NCBI RefSeq assembly: GCF_002563635.1
Contig: NZ_PDIZ01000001.1
Location: forward strand, 2,232,001-2,296,000
DNA length: 64,000 nt
Direction of reading: 5' to 3'
DNA from: Bacillus sp. es.036
GTDB lineage: Bacteria; Bacillota; Bacilli; Bacillales; Guptibacillaceae
Below are positions 10,261 to 20,227 of this stretch, in pieces. Both the position numbers and the translations under genes were made by a program. Position 1 is the first letter of the stretch; each line of letters starts with the position of its first letter. Below the pieces are notes generated by a model. That model was not told the DNA's origin and did no database searches. It saw nothing but the letters and a program-made list of their open reading frames with translations.

Positions 10261-10290
10261 AAAAAAACTCTAATCCAAAGTGGATTAGAG
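10261..10290 (-). terminator. Rho-independent terminator of racE
   Basis: Stem CTCTAATCC/GGATTAGAG with a short loop and seven T on the minus strand. It begins within the last codons of racE. Confidence 0.88.
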
Positions 10291-11082
10291 CTCAATACGT
10301 TTCACATTTTTCACAGGATATTCTAGCCAGTGGCTCGCAATCCTTGTAAAATTATCTATCGATCCAGTTGTTAGAAATGTATGGGAAGGTCGGTTATCAC
10401 CAGTATATAGTAGCGAGCTATATTCTAAGATGCCACTTACTTCATAGGCAGTTTCATCACCTGAACAAATAATAGTCGTCTCTTCTCCCATCACTGATTG
10501 AATAACCGGTTCTAACAATGGATAATGAGTACACCCGAGAATCAATGTGTCAATCCCTTTATGAAGTAGGGGAGAAAGGGTATTACTAACAGTCTGGTAG
10601 GTTTCTTCACTGGATAGATTACCCGTTTCAACAAGTGGAACGAAAGGCGGGCATGCGAGGCTTTCCACCTTAACGTCGTCATCAATTGCTTTTAATGAAT
10701 ATTCATAGGCCCTACTTTTAATCGTGCCAGCTGTGCCGATAACCCCTATATACTTATTCGTTGTTTCTTTGATCGCACTTCTTGCTCCAGGATGAATTAC
10801 GCCCCTTACTGGTATGTTGAGCTCATCCTGAATTTCTTTTAGAACGACTGCTGTAGCGGTATTGCATGCAATAATTAACATTTTAATTTGATATTTCTCA
10901 AGAAGATAATTTGTCATTTCCCACGTAAACTGCTTTACTTCAGGCGCAGACCTAGGTCCGTATGGACACCTTGCCGTATCGCCTAAATAAACAATCTCTT
11001 CCTTTGGTAATTGACGCATTATCTCTCGAGCTACCGTTAAACCGCCAACTCCAGAATCGATAACCCCAATTGGTTTTTTCAA
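10285..11082 (-). CDS. racE: Glutamate racemase
   Basis: Makes D-glutamate for peptidoglycan from L-glutamate without a cofactor, using two cysteines. Both are visible: C73 in IIACNTATA and C184 in [10 protein letters not shown]9 in VIDSGVGGL is the conserved N-terminal acid. The 265 residues fit the family. It is preceded by ysmB (27-nt gap) and followed by gerM, so it matches racE of B. subtilis rather than yrpC. The 3' end overlaps its own terminator. Confidence 0.97.
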   Translation of the reverse strand: MKKPIGVIDSGVGGLTVAREIMRQLPKEEIVYLGDTARCPYGPRSAPEVKQFTWEMTNYLLEKYQIKMLIIACNTATAVVLKEIQDELNIPVRGVIHPGARSAIKETTNKYIGVIGTAGTIKSRAYEYSLKAIDDDVKVESLACPPFVPLVETGNLSSEETYQTVSNTLSPLLHKGIDTLILGCTHYPLLEPVIQSVMGEETTIICSGDETAYEVSGILEYSSLLYTGDNRPSHTFLTTGSIDNFTRIASHWLEYPVKNVKRIEL

Positions 11083-11109
11083 AACATTTCGCCTCTCTAC
11101 TTACCGGTC

Positions 11110-11562
11110 CTATTCGTTTTTTTTCATTTCGTCATAAAGCAAATGCAAACTTTCTTCCAATGCTTTGACTTGATCACCTGAAAATTTCCATGTAATCTTC
11201 TCCAAATAGACCTGTCTTTTATGAATAACTTTTTTGATAATGTCATTTCCCTTATCAAGTATATGAATTCGAACAACGCGACGATCATGTGGGTCTTTGA
11301 CTCGTTTTACTAGATCCGTCTTCTCCATTCGATCGACTAGATCCGTCGTAGTACTACAAGCAAGGTACATCTTATTTGATAGCTCACCAATGGTTAAATC
11401 TCCATATTCAGAAAGCCATTGGAGTGCCAGGAATTGAGGAGGTGTAATGGAGAATTCACTTAAAAGCTCACGTCCATTTTGCTTAATGATACCAGCCACC
11501 ATTCGAAGTGATTTCTCTATATCAACAATCGAAGCTGGTTCTCTCGTTAATTCTTCAGACAT
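11110..11562 (-). CDS. ysmB: MarR-family transcriptional regulator (YsmB)
   Basis: A 150-residue winged-helix regulator. The MarR signature is complete: the HTH around 50-75 (LTIGELSNKMYLACSTTTDLVDRME) and the wing around 80-100 (KDPHDRRVVRIHILDKG). It probably binds DNA as a dimer and may respond to a small ligand. It precedes racE by 27 nt and could be co-transcribed with it. Target genes and ligand are unknown, and no clear palindromic operator is visible in the 193-nt upstream gap. Confidence 0.88.
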   Translation of the reverse strand: MSEELTREPASIVDIEKSLRMVAGIIKQNGRELLSEFSITPPQFLALQWLSEYGDLTIGELSNKMYLACSTTTDLVDRMEKTDLVKRVKDPHDRRVVRIHILDKGNDIIKKVIHKRQVYLEKITWKFSGDQVKALEESLHLLYDEMKKNE

Positions 11563-11734
11563 TCAGTCTCCCCCTTATTTTATCCTATAGTCTATTTTGA
11601 TTGTAGGCGCCGTGAATTGCAAGAAGAGTGTGCTTTCAGCTTCGTTTACCCATTCAAATTGTGCTAACTCGATCTCACACGCTATGTGACACTTACCAAT
11701 AATTTTTTAGTCCCTTTAGAACACACATTAAAAC

Positions 11735-11767
11735 GAAAAAAAGAGCTATAGTTTCCTATAGCTCTTC
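11735..11767 (-). terminator. Rho-independent terminator of the pts operon
   Basis: Stem AAGAGCTATAG/CTATAGCTCTT with a short loop, followed by a run of seven T on the minus strand. It begins inside the last codons of ptsI. Confidence 0.9.
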
Positions 11768-13483
11768 CGTTGCGAAATGTTCTTGTACATAAGTAACCAC
11801 TTCTTCATTTGTTGCAAGTGAAAGAATGTGATCGATGTGCGAAGAAATTTCTTCTTTTGATAGCTTCGTCATTTGACTTCTAGCAGGCAAAATTGACGTT
11901 GCACTCATGCTGAATTCATCTAGGCCAAGACCAAGAAGAATCGGAATCGCAATTTGATCTCCAGCCATTTCACCACACATACCAGCCCATTTACCTTCTT
12001 TATGAGCTGCGTCAATAACCATCTTAACAAGTCTAAGAATCGCAGGGTTATATGGTTGGTACAGGTAAGAGACTTTTTGATTCATTCGGTCAGCAGCCAT
12101 CGTATATTGAATAAGATCATTCGTTCCAACACTAAAGAAGTCAACTTCTTTAGCAAAAACGTCTGCCATAGCAGCAGTTGCTGGAATTTCAACCATCATT
12201 CCAATTTCGATCTCCTCTGAAACTTGGATCCCTTCACCAATTAGCTCCTCTTTAACAGTAAGAAGCATTTCTTTCGCTTGACGGAATTCACCAACAGTGG
12301 CGATCATTGGGAACATCACTTTCAGATTTCCAAATACACTAGCACGAAGAAGTGCGCGAAGCTGCGTACGGAAAATCTCAGTCTCTTCCAAGCAAAGACG
12401 AATCGCACGGAACCCAAGGAAAGGATTCATTTCTTTTGGAAGATTTAAGTAAGGTAACTCTTTATCTCCACCAATATCAAGCGTACGAATGACAACGGGT
12501 TTGCCGTCCATTTTCTCAAGAACTTCTTTATAAGCATTGAACTGCTCTTCTTCTGAAGGCAATTCATTACGCCCCATATAAAGGAATTCAGTACGGTAAA
12601 GACCAACACCTTCGCCGCCATTTTCAAGAACTCCTTTAACGTCTTCAGGTGTTCCAATGTTCGCAGCTAGCTCAACATGTTTTTCATCTTTCGTAGTTGT
12701 AGGCTCATTAACAAGCTTAGCCCACTCTTGCTTTTTGGCTTCAAAGTGCTCTTTTTTCTTCGTATACTGTGCGATTTCTTCATCAGAAGGATCTACAATC
12801 ACGTTACCATCGATTCCATCAATGATAACCATCTTCCCTTCCACATCTTCAGAAGTAATCGTTTTCGTTCCAACGACAGCTGGAATTTCCATTGATCGAG
12901 CCATGATTGCAGAGTGAGATGTTCTGCCGCCAATATCAGTAGCAAATCCTTTAACAAACTGCTTATTTAGTTGAGCAGTGTCAGAAGGTGTTAAGTCTTC
13001 AGCAAGCACAATCACTTCATCTGTAATCGCTCCAGGGGAAGTAAACGTAACGCCTAGTAAATGAGCAAGCACACGTTTAGATACGTCACGAATATCAGCA
13101 GCACGTTCTTTCATGTACTCGTTATCCATGTTCTCAAACATGCTAATAAACATATTCGAAACGTCGCTCATTGCACTTTCAGCATTTACGTTCTCGTTAT
13201 TCACTTTATCTTTAACCGCATTCAACAACTCAGGATCAGATAAAACGAGAAGATGAGCAGCGAATATCGCTGCTTTATCTTCTCCGAGCTGTTCATTGGC
13301 GTGATTCTTAATAACTTCAAGTTCTTCTTTAGCGCGATGAACAGCTGCTTCAAAACGTTCGATTTCAGCTCCAGCATCAGTAATTGAAGTTTTTTCAATT
13401 TCTAGTGCTGGGTTTTCAAGTACGAATGCTTTCGCAATAGCTATTCCCGCAGAAGCGCCAATTCCAGTCAACTGATTTGACAT
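11756..13483 (-). CDS. ptsI: Phosphotransferase system enzyme I
   Basis: First enzyme of the sugar phosphotransferase system: takes phosphate from phosphoenolpyruvate onto His190 ([13 protein letters not shown]) and passes it to HPr. The 575 residues cover the HPr-binding and phosphohistidine domains in the N-terminal half and the PEP-binding TIM barrel in the C-terminal half, with [26 protein letters not shown] and GMCGEMAGD. The start overlaps the ptsH stop by one base, giving tight translational coupling. It is the last gene of ptsG-ptsH-ptsI. Confidence 0.98.
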   Translation of the reverse strand: MSNQLTGIGASAGIAIAKAFVLENPALEIEKTSITDAGAEIERFEAAVHRAKEELEVIKNHANEQLGEDKAAIFAAHLLVLSDPELLNAVKDKVNNENVNAESAMSDVSNMFISMFENMDNEYMKERAADIRDVSKRVLAHLLGVTFTSPGAITDEVIVLAEDLTPSDTAQLNKQFVKGFATDIGGRTSHSAIMARSMEIPAVVGTKTITSEDVEGKMVIIDGIDGNVIVDPSDEEIAQYTKKKEHFEAKKQEWAKLVNEPTTTKDEKHVELAANIGTPEDVKGVLENGGEGVGLYRTEFLYMGRNELPSEEEQFNAYKEVLEKMDGKPVVIRTLDIGGDKELPYLNLPKEMNPFLGFRAIRLCLEETEIFRTQLRALLRASVFGNLKVMFPMIATVGEFRQAKEMLLTVKEELIGEGIQVSEEIEIGMMVEIPATAAMADVFAKEVDFFSVGTNDLIQYTMAADRMNQKVSYLYQPYNPAILRLVKMVIDAAHKEGKWAGMCGEMAGDQIAIPILLGLGLDEFSMSATSILPARSQMTKLSKEEISSHIDHILSLATNEEVVTYVQEHFATEEL

Positions 13484-13749
13484 TACTTGCCTAGACCTTC
13501 GTTTTCCATAACTTCTGTAAGTCCTGCAATCGCCTCGTCAGCATCTGATCCTTCTGCTTTGATAGTGATTTCAGAGTTTTGTTGAATGCCAAGGCTCATT
13601 ACGCCCATAATTGATTTAAGGTTTACAGACTTTCCATTATAATCAAGCGTTACGTCAGAGCTATATTGACCTGCTTTGTTTACTAGTGCTGTTGCTGGAC
13701 GTGCATGAATTCCTGATTCACTTGTTACTGTGAAATTTTTCTCTGCCAT
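13483..13749 (-). CDS. ptsH: HPr phosphocarrier protein
   Basis: Small (88 residues) carrier that moves phosphate from enzyme I to EIIA domains via His15 (SGIHARPAT). Ser46 in the [10 protein letters not shown] motif is the HPr kinase site used in Gram-positive catabolite repression, where HPr(Ser-P) activates CcpA. Both residues are intact, so catabolite control is expected to work normally. It lies 31 nt after ptsG and is coupled to ptsI. Confidence 0.98.
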   Translation of the reverse strand: MAEKNFTVTSESGIHARPATALVNKAGQYSSDVTLDYNGKSVNLKSIMGVMSLGIQQNSEITIKAEGSDADEAIAGLTEVMENEGLGK

Positions 13750-13780
13750 TTTAAATTCCCTCTTTCAATTGTTATATTTT

Positions 13781-15817
13781 TTATTTTGATATTGTGATAA
13801 TATCTTTGTCTTCCCGAGAAACAGTACCTTCTTTTGAAAGGTCAATCGTTTCTCCCTCTTCAAGGTTTGTGAACACAATAGGCGTGATTGTTGAGGTTGC
13901 ATTTTCTTTAATATAAGCGAGATCAACTTTCATTAGCTTTTGGCCCTGTTTAATTTCATCACCTTCGCTAATAAATACTTCGAAACCTTCACCTTTGAGA
14001 TTAACCGTATCAATTCCAACGTGAATCAGAATTTCACGACCATTAACAGACTCAATACCAATTGCATGCTTCGTTGGGAACACATTCATTATTTTGCCAT
14101 CAACCGGTGCAACAATCAAGCCATCAGTTGGTTCAATCGCAAAACCGTCACCCATCATCTTACCAGAGAAGACCTGATCAGGCACTTCCGTAATTGGCAT
14201 GATTTTTCCTTCTAAAGGAGAGATGAGATGATCTTTTCCTTTAACACCAGAAGGTTTTTCAGACTCTTCTTCTTTCTTCTGATCCTGAAGTGGTTTTGGT
14301 GTTTTCCCACTAATAATGTCTCTAATCTGGCCTTTCAGCCCATCAGATTGTGTTCCAAAGATTGCCTGAATGTTATTTCCTACTTCCATAACACCTGAAG
14401 CACCAAGGCGTTTTAGACGTTTATTGTCAACTTCACCTTTATCTGCCACAGAAACACGTAGTCGCGTAATACAAGCATCCAAGTTCGTGATATTGCTTTC
14501 GCCACCAAGAGCTTGAAGCACATTGTAGGCTAGCGCAGTATTTTCTTGGCCGTCGTCTGCAATTTCATCTTCTTCATCTTCTTCACGTCCTGGCGTCATT
14601 AAGTTAAACTTACGAATCGCAAAACGGAAGCCGAAGTAGTAGATTAAAGCAAACACTAATCCTACTGGAATAACTAACCACCACGCTGTTCTACCTTGTA
14701 GAACTCCGAATAGAAGGAAGTCAATAACACCACCGGAGAAAGTCATACCAATTTTAACATCAAGTAATGCCATAGTCATAAAGGAAAGTCCTGCAAAAAT
14801 AGCATGAATACCGAAAAGAACTGGTGCAACGAATAAGAATGAGAACTCAAGTGGCTCAGTAATTCCTGTTAAGAAAGATGTCAGCGCAGCTGACCCCATA
14901 ATACCCGCTACAACCGCTTTCTTTTCAGGTCTAGCTTCATGGTACATTGCAAGTGCTGCTGCAGGAAGTCCAAACATCATAAACGGGAATTTACCGGTCA
15001 TGAACGTTCCAGCTGTAAGCTCAGCACCATCTTTTAATTGTTCAAAGAAAATCTTTTGATCTCCACGGATTATCTCACCAGCAGCATTTGTGTACTGTCC
15101 AAACTCAAACCAGAAAGGTGAGTAGAAAATGTGGTGAAGACCGAATGGAATCAATGAACGTTCAATGACACCGAATACAAATGCTGCAAGAGCAGGATTC
15201 GCATCAAGCATGTTGTGAGAAAATGCATTTAGTCCTGATTGAATTGGCGGCCAAACAAAAATCATGATGACGCCAAGTATCAAAGCTGAAACCGCCGTAG
15301 CGATTGGAACAAAACGTTTCCCAGCGAAGAAGCCAAGATATTGAGGAAGTTGAATATTATAATACCGTTTATACATATAGGAGGCAAGAATACCGACAAT
15401 TATTCCTCCAAATACCCCCGTTTGAAGAGTAGGTATTCCTAATACATTCGCATATGATGCGCTTTCAGCTACTTGATCAGCCGAAACGCCTTCAAGGACG
15501 CCCATCGTAATATTCATAACAAGGAAACCAACAATTGCGGCAATACCAGCAACTCCGTCTCCATCTGATAACCCAATCGCTACACCAACCGCAAATAGTA
15601 GAGCAAGGTTAGCGAATACAATCCCACCAGACTCTTCCATTACTGTAGCGAGAAGTTGAAACCATTCTGCGGACATGAATGGTAATTTTTCAAGCAATGT
15701 TGGATTTTGAAAAGCATTACCAAATCCAAGTAGAAGACCAGCAGCAGGTAATATCGCCACTGGCAGCATTAGTGCTTTACCAACGCGTTGTAAAACCCCG
15801 AAAGCTTGTTTAAACAT
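13781..15817 (-). CDS. ptsG: Glucose-specific PTS enzyme IICBA
   Basis: Glucose permease that phosphorylates glucose during import. I start it at 15815-15817, where the product begins [15 protein letters not shown] and GGAGG lies 7 nt upstream. An ORF extension of 25 codons upstream overlaps the leader and is not conserved in style. The 678 residues read EIIC (about ten membrane segments, residues 1-400, with the [12 protein letters not shown] motif), EIIB (about 425-500, phosphocysteine in [11 protein letters not shown]) and EIIA (about 530-678, phosphohistidine in [17 protein letters not shown]). Controlled by the GlcT target and terminator in the leader. Confidence 0.97.
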   Translation of the reverse strand: MFKQAFGVLQRVGKALMLPVAILPAAGLLLGFGNAFQNPTLLEKLPFMSAEWFQLLATVMEESGGIVFANLALLFAVGVAIGLSDGDGVAGIAAIVGFLVMNITMGVLEGVSADQVAESASYANVLGIPTLQTGVFGGIIVGILASYMYKRYYNIQLPQYLGFFAGKRFVPIATAVSALILGVIMIFVWPPIQSGLNAFSHNMLDANPALAAFVFGVIERSLIPFGLHHIFYSPFWFEFGQYTNAAGEIIRGDQKIFFEQLKDGAELTAGTFMTGKFPFMMFGLPAAALAMYHEARPEKKAVVAGIMGSAALTSFLTGITEPLEFSFLFVAPVLFGIHAIFAGLSFMTMALLDVKIGMTFSGGVIDFLLFGVLQGRTAWWLVIPVGLVFALIYYFGFRFAIRKFNLMTPGREEDEEDEIADDGQENTALAYNVLQALGGESNITNLDACITRLRVSVADKGEVDNKRLKRLGASGVMEVGNNIQAIFGTQSDGLKGQIRDIISGKTPKPLQDQKKEEESEKPSGVKGKDHLISPLEGKIMPITEVPDQVFSGKMMGDGFAIEPTDGLIVAPVDGKIMNVFPTKHAIGIESVNGREILIHVGIDTVNLKGEGFEVFISEGDEIKQGQKLMKVDLAYIKENATSTITPIVFTNLEEGETIDLSKEGTVSREDKDIITISK

Positions 15818-15857
15818 TTGTTTTCCTCCTTTTATTTTTCCCCTAAAGAATATAAAT

Positions 15858-15945
15858 ATAAAAAAGGCATGAGTGACGGTACGACAATTCAATCAGGATA
15901 TACTATACCCCAATCAATTTTTGTCATTCCGGTTTCACTCATGCC
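15858..15945 (-). terminator. Conditional terminator in the ptsG leader
   Basis: An 11-bp inverted repeat, GGCATGAGTGA (15866-15876) and TCACTCATGCC (15935-15945), followed by a run of six T on the minus strand. The loop is unusually long (58 nt) and contains further pairing potential. The upstream arm overlaps the GlcT RNA target, so binding by GlcT should block the terminator. This matches the ptsGHI leader of B. subtilis. Confidence 0.85.
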
Positions 15946-15964
15946 TGATCGTATCAGTAACACG
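15936..15964 (-). promoter_or_regulatory. Ribonucleic antiterminator target (RAT) for GlcT
   Basis: The minus-strand sequence, from CGTGTTACTGAT through ATCAGGCATGAGTG, is an imperfect hairpin of about 29 nt. It closely resembles, as I remember it, the ptsG RAT of B. subtilis. It overlaps the first arm of the terminator, which is the arrangement required for antitermination. glcT lies just upstream. Confidence 0.85.
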
Positions 15965-15982
15965 TTACCGTTAAGTATTTAG

Positions 15983-16828
15983 TTATTTAGGAGAAAGCCT
16001 TTGCAAGTGCATTGTTAAGTAAACTGCTTCTGCATCAGGAAAATTCGTACGAAGTTCCTTTTGCATTATCTTAATCAACTTCCATGACAGATTATAGCAC
16101 ACAGGATATTCTTCTTTCAATACTTTTTCTAAACGTTCGTGAGCTTCAACTGGCTGATTCAATTCACTTCGTTCAATCGCATGTCTCAGATGACGAACAA
16201 GTCGTAAATAATCAATACCAGTTCGATCAATGACAAGATGTAGTGAGTCTTCAATCACATTTACCAATTGATTGATTAAAGCTGAATATTTATTAAGCTT
16301 TCCAACACTACGATTTGTAATGGCGCTATGGATATGCAGTGCAACAAAGCCGATTTCTCCATCTGGAAGAGCGACATCTAGCTTATGGTTAATGTGCTGA
16401 ATCACTTCTTCAGCAACTGTATATTCTTTTGGATACATCGTTTGCGTTTCTACCAAAAAAGGATATTTTACATCTAGGCCTTGACGAAGACGTTTAATTG
16501 CAAAAGAAAGATGGTCTGTTAATGACACATGAATATGTTCATCAAGTTGAGAATCTAATTTATCTTCAATCAAAGATATCGAATCATTCATAATGGCAAT
16601 AAAAGATTCCGAAACATTCGGTACCAATAATTTGTATTGTTCTTGCTCATGCTTATCGATAAGAACAAAATACTTGTCTACTTTTGATTCATCGAGCCTT
16701 TCGCCCTGTTTCTGATTAAATCCGATACCTTTCCCAGTTAATACTACCTCAGTATTTTGGTCAGAAATAGCAATAACGACGTTGTTATTCAGAATTTTTT
16801 TAATTTCAAATCCACCATTCATGTTCAA
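15983..16828 (-). CDS. glcT: GlcT, BglG-family transcription antiterminator
   Basis: RNA-binding protein that prevents termination in the ptsG leader when glucose is present. The 281 residues show an N-terminal RNA-binding domain (about 1-60; IKKILNNNVVIAI and GKGIGFNQKQGE are typical CAT-domain sequences), then two PTS regulation domains, PRD1 (about 70-170, with histidines in DHLSFAIKRL and LHIHSAI) and PRD2 (about 175-281, with RHLRHAIER and LTMHLQR). Phosphorylation of PRD histidines by EIIB/HPr sets activity. It is upstream of ptsG in the same direction and has its own promoter. Confidence 0.95.
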   Translation of the reverse strand: MNMNGGFEIKKILNNNVVIAISDQNTEVVLTGKGIGFNQKQGERLDESKVDKYFVLIDKHEQEQYKLLVPNVSESFIAIMNDSISLIEDKLDSQLDEHIHVSLTDHLSFAIKRLRQGLDVKYPFLVETQTMYPKEYTVAEEVIQHINHKLDVALPDGEIGFVALHIHSAITNRSVGKLNKYSALINQLVNVIEDSLHLVIDRTGIDYLRLVRHLRHAIERSELNQPVEAHERLEKVLKEEYPVCYNLSWKLIKIMQKELRTNFPDAEAVYLTMHLQRLSPK

Positions 16829-16873
16829 GTTCCCCTCATTAAACCGGTTTCATTTGTGATTATGAACGTACTA

Positions 16874-16902
16874 ATGATAGTAAATTACAGGTATTTCGTC
16901 AA
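16874..16902 (-). promoter_or_regulatory. Likely sigma-A promoter of glcT
   Basis: TTGACG (16897-16902), 17-nt spacer and TATCAT (16874-16879) on the minus strand, about 45 nt before the glcT start. The rest of the 335-nt gap up to gerE holds only the gerE terminator as recognisable content. Confidence 0.7.
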
Positions 16903-17134
16903 TGAGAAAACGTTCCAATCGATCGTCTTCCCTCCATCATAAACGTTTTGGGAATATTTTTCACCTTTACGGATTATATTTCTTTTCTGTCGTTATTATT
17001 GCAGTCTCTATATTTACAAGTGCCTCTAAATCGATAAGCTACCTTTAGTTATTGAAAACGACCCACGAAAATTTATCTATACCGTTATCTTAGTATAGTT
17101 TAATAACAATCTAACAAATCTCTAAACTTAATAG

Positions 17135-17161
17135 GAAAAACCGGCTTTATTAAGCCGGTTC
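17135..17161 (-). terminator. Rho-independent terminator of gerE
   Basis: Perfect stem AACCGGCTT/AAGCCGGTT followed by TTTTCC on the minus strand, three bases after gerE. Confidence 0.88.
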
Positions 17162-17163
17162 AA

Positions 17164-17391
17164 CTAAATTTCTAACTCTCCCAGTCGAAGCAATTCAACA
17201 ACAGCCTGAGAACGCCCCTTTACTCCAAGCTTTTGCATCGTGTTCGAAATGTGGTTTCGAACTGTTTTTTCGCTAATAAACAGTTCTTCTGCAATTTCTC
17301 TTGTTGTTTTGTCTTGAACAAGTAGTTCGAAAACTTCTCTTTCTCTTTTGGTTAATAGTGGCTTTGGTCGGTAGTGGTTCCCTTTCAACAT
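17164..17391 (-). CDS. gerE: GerE, late mother-cell sporulation regulator
   Basis: A 75-residue protein consisting only of a LuxR-type helix-turn-helix (LTKREREVFELLVQ-x-TTREIAEELFISEKTVRNHISNTMQKLGVKGRSQAVVELL). It acts with sigma-K late in sporulation to turn on and repress spore-coat genes. Its length, lack of a receiver domain and position next to the sdh operon match GerE of B. subtilis (74 residues). A GGAGGGTGGAA ribosome site precedes the start. Sigma-K control is expected from the family. I did not identify the promoter with confidence. Confidence 0.95.
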   Translation of the reverse strand: MLKGNHYRPKPLLTKREREVFELLVQDKTTREIAEELFISEKTVRNHISNTMQKLGVKGRSQAVVELLRLGELEI

Positions 17392-17602
17392 TCCACCCTC
17401 CTCGATAGGGCAACAAAGCTACTTCAACTGAAATCATATAGTCCATACAATATATGAATTTCTATCATACGTGTTACATTTATTCACATTTTCAACCTGA
17501 TATCTTTAATAAAACCAATATGACAACCTTCGCTCTTGTTCATCATTTCCTGAGAAATATCGTAAGTAAAAGGAGATGCATACATCCACAACTATCTTCA
17601 TC

Positions 17603-17632
17603 AAAAAAGATCCCCAAAAGGGGATCTTTTTT
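17603..17632. terminator. Bidirectional terminator after sdhB
   Basis: Perfect stem AAAAAAGATCCCC/GGGGATCTTTTTT with a four-base loop. It overlaps the end of sdhB and can terminate in both directions. Confidence 0.9.
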
Positions 17633-18392
17633 AGTGATCACTTCCAAAGAAGTTTTTAAATGTTTGGAGTGAAGTCGCTCGATTCATTGCAGCAATAGAA
17701 GTTGTTAATGGAATGCCCTTCGGACAGGACTGCACACAGTTTTGCGAGTTACCGCAATTTGCGAGGCCCCCATCTCCCATTAAACCTTCAAGACGTTCCT
17801 CTTTGTTCATCGCACCTGTTGGGTGGGCGTTAAATAAGCGTACTTGAGATACAGCCGCCGGTCCAATAAATTCAGAACGGCTGTTTACGTTCGGACATGC
17901 TTCAAGGCAAACACCGCAAGTCATACATTTTGATAGCTCATAAGCCCACTGACGTTTGTTCTCTGGCATTCTTGGACCCGGACCAAGATCATAAGTTCCA
18001 TCGATCGGAATCCAGGCTTTTACTTTCTTAAGCGCATCAAACATTCTACTTCGGTCGACTGCCAAATCACGCACGACAGGGAATGTTGTCATTGGAGCCA
18101 AACGAATCGGCTGTTCAAGTTGATCTAAAAGAGCTGTACAAGATTGGCGTGGTTTACCGTTAATCACCATTGAACAAGCTCCACAAACTTCTTCAAGACA
18201 CCCCATTTCCCAAATAACTGGAGTTGTTTTCTCACCATTCGCATTAACAGGATTACGACGTATTTCCATTAAAGCAGAAATCACGTTCATGTTTTGACGA
18301 TATGGAATTGTAAACGTTTCTTCATACGACGCAGAATCAGGGCCATCCTGCCTTTTTATTTTAAGAGTAACGGTTTTCTTTTCACTCATCAT
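17631..18392 (-). CDS. sdhB: Succinate dehydrogenase iron-sulfur subunit
   Basis: Carries electrons from the SdhA flavin to the haem subunit. The 253 residues have an N-terminal 2Fe-2S ferredoxin domain (cysteines around 65-85 in MGCLEEVCGACSM plus SCTALL) and a C-terminal domain with CMTCGVCLEACP and NCVQSCPKGIP, which ligate the 4Fe-4S and 3Fe-4S clusters. Its start overlaps the sdhA stop by 4 nt (ATGA). Third gene of sdhC-sdhA-sdhB. Confidence 0.98.
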   Translation of the reverse strand: MMSEKKTVTLKIKRQDGPDSASYEETFTIPYRQNMNVISALMEIRRNPVNANGEKTTPVIWEMGCLEEVCGACSMVINGKPRQSCTALLDQLEQPIRLAPMTTFPVVRDLAVDRSRMFDALKKVKAWIPIDGTYDLGPGPRMPENKRQWAYELSKCMTCGVCLEACPNVNSRSEFIGPAAVSQVRLFNAHPTGAMNKEERLEGLMGDGGLANCGNSQNCVQSCPKGIPLTTSIAAMNRATSLQTFKNFFGSDH

Positions 18393-20152
18393 TTATTCCC
18401 CGCTTTCTTCTTAGAATAATCACGTTTACGAGGTGTAATTAATGATGTATCTACTTCTTCGTAGTAAAACTCTGGTTTGTTGTTAACTGCATCGTATTTC
18501 GCCATGGTTGTTTTCAACCACTCTTCATCATTACGTTCAGGGAAATCAGGCTTGTAATGTGCTCCACGACTTTCGTTACGATTTAAAGCACCGATTGTAA
18601 TCACTCGTGCTAACTGCAGCATGTTTGAAAGCTGTCGAGTGAACGAAGCCCCTTGATTACTCCATTTGGACGTATCATTAATATTGATATTCTCGTAACG
18701 CTCCATCAATTCTTGGATCTTTTCATCCGTTTCTTTCAACTTATCATTATTACGCACTACTGTAACGTTGGCAGTCATCCATTCGCCAAGCTCTTTATGA
18801 ATTTGATAAGCATTTTCTGTTCCATCCATCTTCATAATCGCATCTTGTTTAGCTTGCTCTTCTTGTTGGTGTTTCTCAAATAGAGAAGAAGAAAGATCTT
18901 CCACCGTTGATTCTAGTCCATTAATGTAATCAACTGCATTCGGACCTGCAACCATTCCACCATAAATAGATGATAGAAGAGAATTTGCTCCAAGACGATT
19001 ACCACCATGTTGAGAATAGTCACATTCCCCAGCTGCAAACAATCCTGGAATATTTGTCTGCTGATTAAAATCAACCCATAGTCCACCCATTGAATAGTGA
19101 ACAGCTGGGAATATTTTCATAGGTACTTTGCGTGGATCATCTCCCATGAATTTTTCATAGATTTCAATAATACCGCCAAGTTTAACATCTAGCTCTTTCG
19201 AATCTTTGTGAGAAAGATCAAGGTAAACCATGTTTTCCCCATTAATTCCAAGCTTTTGACTAACACAAACATCGAAGATTTCTCTTGTCGCAATATCTCG
19301 CGGAACAAGGTTACCATAAGCCGGGTACTTTTCTTCAAGGAAATACCATGGCTTCCCATCTTTATAAGTCCATACACGGCCACCTTCTCCACGTGCAGAC
19401 TCACTCATGAGACGAAGTTTATCATCACCTGGGATTGCAGTTGGATGAATTTGAATAAATTCACCATTTGAATAAATCGCTCCTTGCTGATAGAGCGCTC
19501 CAGCTGCAGATCCAGTATTAATTACTGAGTTTGTACTCTTACCGAAAATAATACCCGGTCCACCTGTCGCCATAATAACCGCATCAGCTTCAAAGCTTCG
19601 GATTTCCGAAGTCGTTAAATTTTCACCAACCACACCGCGACAAACACCATCATCGTCGAGAATAGCTGATAAGAACTCCCATCCTTCATACTTCGTAACA
19701 AGTCCTGCTACTTCATGACGACGCACTTGTTCATCTAGCGCATAAAGAAGCTGCTGACCAGTCGTAGCACCCGCAAACGCAGTACGGTGATGCTGTGTAC
19801 CACCAAAGCGGCGGAAATCAAGAAGACCTTCAGGTGTACGGTTGAACATAACACCCATTCGATCCATTAAATGAATAATACCTGGTGCCGCATCACACAT
19901 TGCTTTTACAGGAGGCTGATTTGCAAGAAAGTCTCCTCCATAGACAGTGTCGTCAAAATGTTCCCAGGGAGAGTCACCTTCCCCTTTTGTATTAACAGCC
20001 CCATTTATCCCCCCCTGTGCACATACAGAGTGAGATCGTTTAACTGGAACGATGGAAAGTAGATCCACGTTCATTCCTGCTTCAGCAGCTTTGATGGTTG
20101 CCATTAATCCTGCTAGGCCGCCTCCAACTATCACTAATTTACCTTTACTCAT
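18389..20152 (-). CDS. sdhA: Succinate dehydrogenase flavoprotein subunit
   Basis: Oxidises succinate to fumarate with covalently bound FAD. The 587-residue protein opens with the Rossmann motif GGGLAGLMATIKAAEAG (8-24). The FAD-linking histidine is in HSVCAQGGINGA (about 41-52). Substrate and proton-relay residues lie in FIQIHPTAIPGDDKL and RGEGGRVW, with RDIATREI and the C-terminal SRGAHYKPDFP also present. It is separated from sdhC by 75 nt and overlaps sdhB. Membrane-associated, cytoplasmic face, part of complex II and the TCA cycle. Confidence 0.98.
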   Translation of the reverse strand: MSKGKLVIVGGGLAGLMATIKAAEAGMNVDLLSIVPVKRSHSVCAQGGINGAVNTKGEGDSPWEHFDDTVYGGDFLANQPPVKAMCDAAPGIIHLMDRMGVMFNRTPEGLLDFRRFGGTQHHRTAFAGATTGQQLLYALDEQVRRHEVAGLVTKYEGWEFLSAILDDDGVCRGVVGENLTTSEIRSFEADAVIMATGGPGIIFGKSTNSVINTGSAAGALYQQGAIYSNGEFIQIHPTAIPGDDKLRLMSESARGEGGRVWTYKDGKPWYFLEEKYPAYGNLVPRDIATREIFDVCVSQKLGINGENMVYLDLSHKDSKELDVKLGGIIEIYEKFMGDDPRKVPMKIFPAVHYSMGGLWVDFNQQTNIPGLFAAGECDYSQHGGNRLGANSLLSSIYGGMVAGPNAVDYINGLESTVEDLSSSLFEKHQQEEQAKQDAIMKMDGTENAYQIHKELGEWMTANVTVVRNNDKLKETDEKIQELMERYENININDTSKWSNQGASFTRQLSNMLQLARVITIGALNRNESRGAHYKPDFPERNDEEWLKTTMAKYDAVNNKPEFYYEEVDTSLITPRKRDYSKKKAGNK

Positions 20153-20227
20153 AAGAACGGTTCCCCCTTAAATGCTGGCTCTGTCTGAAAAATTATGTAT
20201 CAGACGTGGTGAAGACAGTTCACTTTC

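Noticed and set aside
15818-15892. 25-codon N-terminal extension of ptsG
   Set aside because: It overlaps the antitermination leader, whereas the ATG at 15817 has GGAGG at good spacing and gives the known N terminus.
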